Shown piece after piece: positions 54,964-55,468 of a stretch of 55,468 nt of DNA. Under the pieces are notes generated by a model. The model did no database searches. It saw only the letters and a list, made by a program, of their open reading frames with translations, and was not told where the DNA came from. The stretch comes from Clostridia bacterium (lineage in GTDB: Bacteria; Bacillota; Clostridia; Lachnospirales; Lachnospiraceae), in assembly GCA_910575625.1 (NCBI GenBank), contig CAJTFD010000018.1:1-55468 (forward strand). The letters run 5' to 3'. Position 1 is the stretch's first letter. Each line of letters opens with the position of its first letter. A program made the position numbers and the translations under genes.

Positions 54964-55468
54964 GGTCAAACAAAAAGGGCGCAGGGCGGATGCCTTGGCA
55001 CTGGGAGCCGATGAAAGACGTGACAAGCTGCGATAAGCCTCGGGGAGGTGCAAATGACCTACGATCCGGGGATCTCTGAATAGGGAAACCTGTATGGACA
55101 CACTCCATACATCCATATGTGAATCCATAGCATATGGAGGGGAACCCGGGGAACTGAAACATCTAAGTACCCGGAGGAAAAGGAAGAAAACTCGAACCCC
55201 TCAGTAGCGGCGAGCGAAAGGGGGCCAGCCTAAACCGGCGCGCGTGCGCGCCGGGGTTACGGACTGCCACAACGCATGTGTGGAGCCAGCCGGATGGCTT
55301 TGGGAAAGCCAGCCAGAGAGGGTGAAAGCCCCGTAGGCGAAGGCCGAGCACAGCAGGCAGGATCCAGAGTACCACGGGACACGGGAAACCCTGTGGGAAG
55401 TCGGAGGGACCACCCTCCAAGGCGATATACTACCCAGTGACCGATAGTGCAGAGTACTGTGAAGGAAA
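54964..55468 (+). rRNA. 23S ribosomal RNA, 5' part (cut by window end)
   Basis: It starts near GGTCAAACAAAAAGGGCGCA, then GGGCGGATGCCTTGGCACT, matching the 23S 5' end. AACTGAAACATCTAAGTACC and AGTAGCGGCGAGCGAAAG are conserved domain I stretches. Only about 505 nt are in the window. Confidence 0.97.

Overview
The window looks like part of a Lachnospiraceae-type (Clostridia, Firmicutes) chromosome around the replication origin, with the right-hand part of an integrative conjugative element (ICE) at its left end. The assignment rests on the gram-positive gene order rnpA-rpmH-oriC-dnaA-dnaN-yaaA-recF, on neighbours typical of Lachnospiraceae (DUF3881 next to serS, DUF4446 next to parB, DUF1002, a small alarmone synthetase), and on the 16S rRNA sequence. 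I do not name a genus.

Region 1 (1 to about 11,214) is the int-proximal part of a Tn916/Tn1549-like ICE. In order it holds: the edge of an IS3-family insertion sequence that truncates a YodL/DUF4316 gene; small transfer-accessory genes (an unrecognised 317-aa protein, TTRAP, cysteine-rich VLP); an AT-rich membrane/coiled-coil cargo gene; the relaxase and MobC pair with a probable oriT upstream; an XRE regulator; an AT-rich cargo pair (MerR regulator and serine hydrolase) behind a textbook MerR promoter; a sigma factor and an HTH protein; a 440-nt non-coding block with several hairpins; Xis; and Int. The element appears to end at or just before the start codon of ansA, which has no visible Shine-Dalgarno sequence.

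Region 2 (11,215-25,000) is chromosomal: ansA, an iron-type alcohol dehydrogenase and glyA, then minus-strand genes serS, DUF4446, parB and parA. Two perfect parS sites lie between parA and a divergent membrane-anchored alpha/beta hydrolase. The minus-strand operon mnmE-mnmG-rsmG follows.

Region 3 (25,000-33,100) is the origin. jag, yidC, yidD, rnpA and rpmH point left. DnaA-box clusters lie on both sides of dnaA, and dnaA, dnaN, yaaA and recF point right. A probable MITE sits between yidD and yidC.

Region 4 (33,100-47,000) points right: an unusual TPR/acidic/P-loop protein, ksgA, a DUF1002 protein, a D-2-hydroxyacid dehydrogenase, a small alarmone synthetase, an S1-domain protein, a type II inorganic pyrophosphatase with CBS domains, murA, metK, maf, and a membrane protein with an extremely basic head and an acidic exterior.

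Region 5 (47,000-55,468) has gyrB, gyrA, a PlsC-type acyltransferase and tRNA-Ser, then an rRNA operon in the unusual order 16S-5S-tRNA-Ala-tRNA-Ile-23S (23S cut by the window end).

The most interesting undescribed signal is a structured element of about 110 nt. It occurs once upstream of gyrB and once upstream of parA (there with a partial second copy). Both copies have the same orientation relative to the gene and abut its Shine-Dalgarno sequence. The two transcription units are about 28 kb apart on opposite sides of oriC, so this may be a shared 5'-leader linking supercoiling and origin segregation, or a mobile repeat that landed twice in the same position.
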